Below, in pieces: positions 63,931 to 64,000 of a DNA stretch of 64,000 nt. Under the pieces are notes generated by a model, which did no database searches, had not been told where the DNA came from, and saw only the letters and a list, made by a program, of their open reading frames with translations. How positions within the stretch are numbered: the first letter of the stretch is position 1; each line of letters opens with the position of its first letter. Source of the DNA: Myceligenerans pegani (GTDB taxonomy: Bacteria; Actinomycetota; Actinomycetes; Actinomycetales; Cellulomonadaceae); the NCBI RefSeq assembly GCF_014892515.1, contig NZ_JADBGR010000107.1, forward strand, positions 1 through 64,000, written 5' to 3'. Both the position numbers and the translations under genes were made by a program.

Positions 63931-64000
63931 ATGAGCCGACGTGACCTGCGGATCAGCCTGGACGACGCCACCTGGCGCGGACTGCACGCCCTCGCGGAGA
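63931..64000 (+). CDS. Start of a gene cut by the window edge
   Basis: ATG 63931 opens a frame encoding MSRRDLRISLDDATWRGLHA, which runs off the window. It resembles the start of a small DNA-binding or ribbon-helix-helix protein, but 23 residues are too few to decide. Confidence 0.45.
   Translation, partial: MSRRDLRISLDDATWRGLHALAE

Overview
The window is one 64 kb stretch of a very GC-rich actinobacterial chromosome. Three things point to Actinobacteria: strong third-position GC, many GTG starts with ATGA/GTGA stop-start overlaps, and several promoters of the TAnnnT type placed 6-7 nt before a start codon (leaderless). A mycothiol-type arsenate reductase, a furA-katG pair, a leucine-catabolism operon in the mycobacterial gene order, a desferrioxamine-type siderophore cluster and ricin-domain (CBM13) esterases suggest a soil or plant-associated member of the Micrococcales, such as Promicromonosporaceae or Cellulomonadaceae. 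No rRNA, tRNA, CRISPR array, transposase or phage gene was seen, so most of the region looks like ordinary chromosome.

Layout. Positions 98-12519 (minus strand) hold a siderophore block. It contains a DesA-like decarboxylase, a DesB-like N-hydroxylase, a fusion of an acetyltransferase with an IucA/IucC synthetase, a penicillin-acylase-like Ntn hydrolase and a second acetyltransferase, all linked by overlapping stops and starts behind an iron box at 12614. A heterodimeric ABC exporter follows. Positions 12753-14674 hold a frameshifted membrane gene and two coiled-coil proteins with a C-terminal membrane anchor. At 14711-15742 is thiD behind a TPP riboswitch. Positions 15857-23004 hold a five-gene leucine/acyl-CoA catabolic operon and its divergent TetR repressor, with a perfect palindrome between them. 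Positions 23027-34961 hold chrA, a secreted NPP1-like protein, an arginine/ornithine pair, furA-katG, an AI-2E-type permease, a HelD-like helicase and a formate/nitrite channel. Positions 35119-40901 hold an ECF42-type sigma factor with its DGPF protein, an HxlR/quinone reductase pair, and a small hydrolase-TetR-membrane protein cluster.

Positions 41004-48922 are the most unusual part. A leader peptide precedes a CoA-disulfide reductase/rhodanese. Then come an ArsR-type regulator and an ArsR-like/three-helix/ArsC fusion. A convergent pstSCAB operon ends in a PhoB-like regulator whose receiver has lost its phosphorylation site. A 16-bp inverted repeat (ATAGA-N6-TCTAT), perfect or degenerate, recurs at four junctions of this locus and ties the arsenate-type and phosphate genes together. 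This is the best candidate for an undescribed regulatory system in the window.

Positions 49020-64000 hold an NmrA-like protein, a sugar ABC importer operon carrying a large unrecognised protein and a 92-aa partner, a GNAT/TetR pair, a CorA-like protein, a methyltransferase, a secreted protein, and two ricin-domain SGNH esterases that appear to be for polysaccharide deacetylation.
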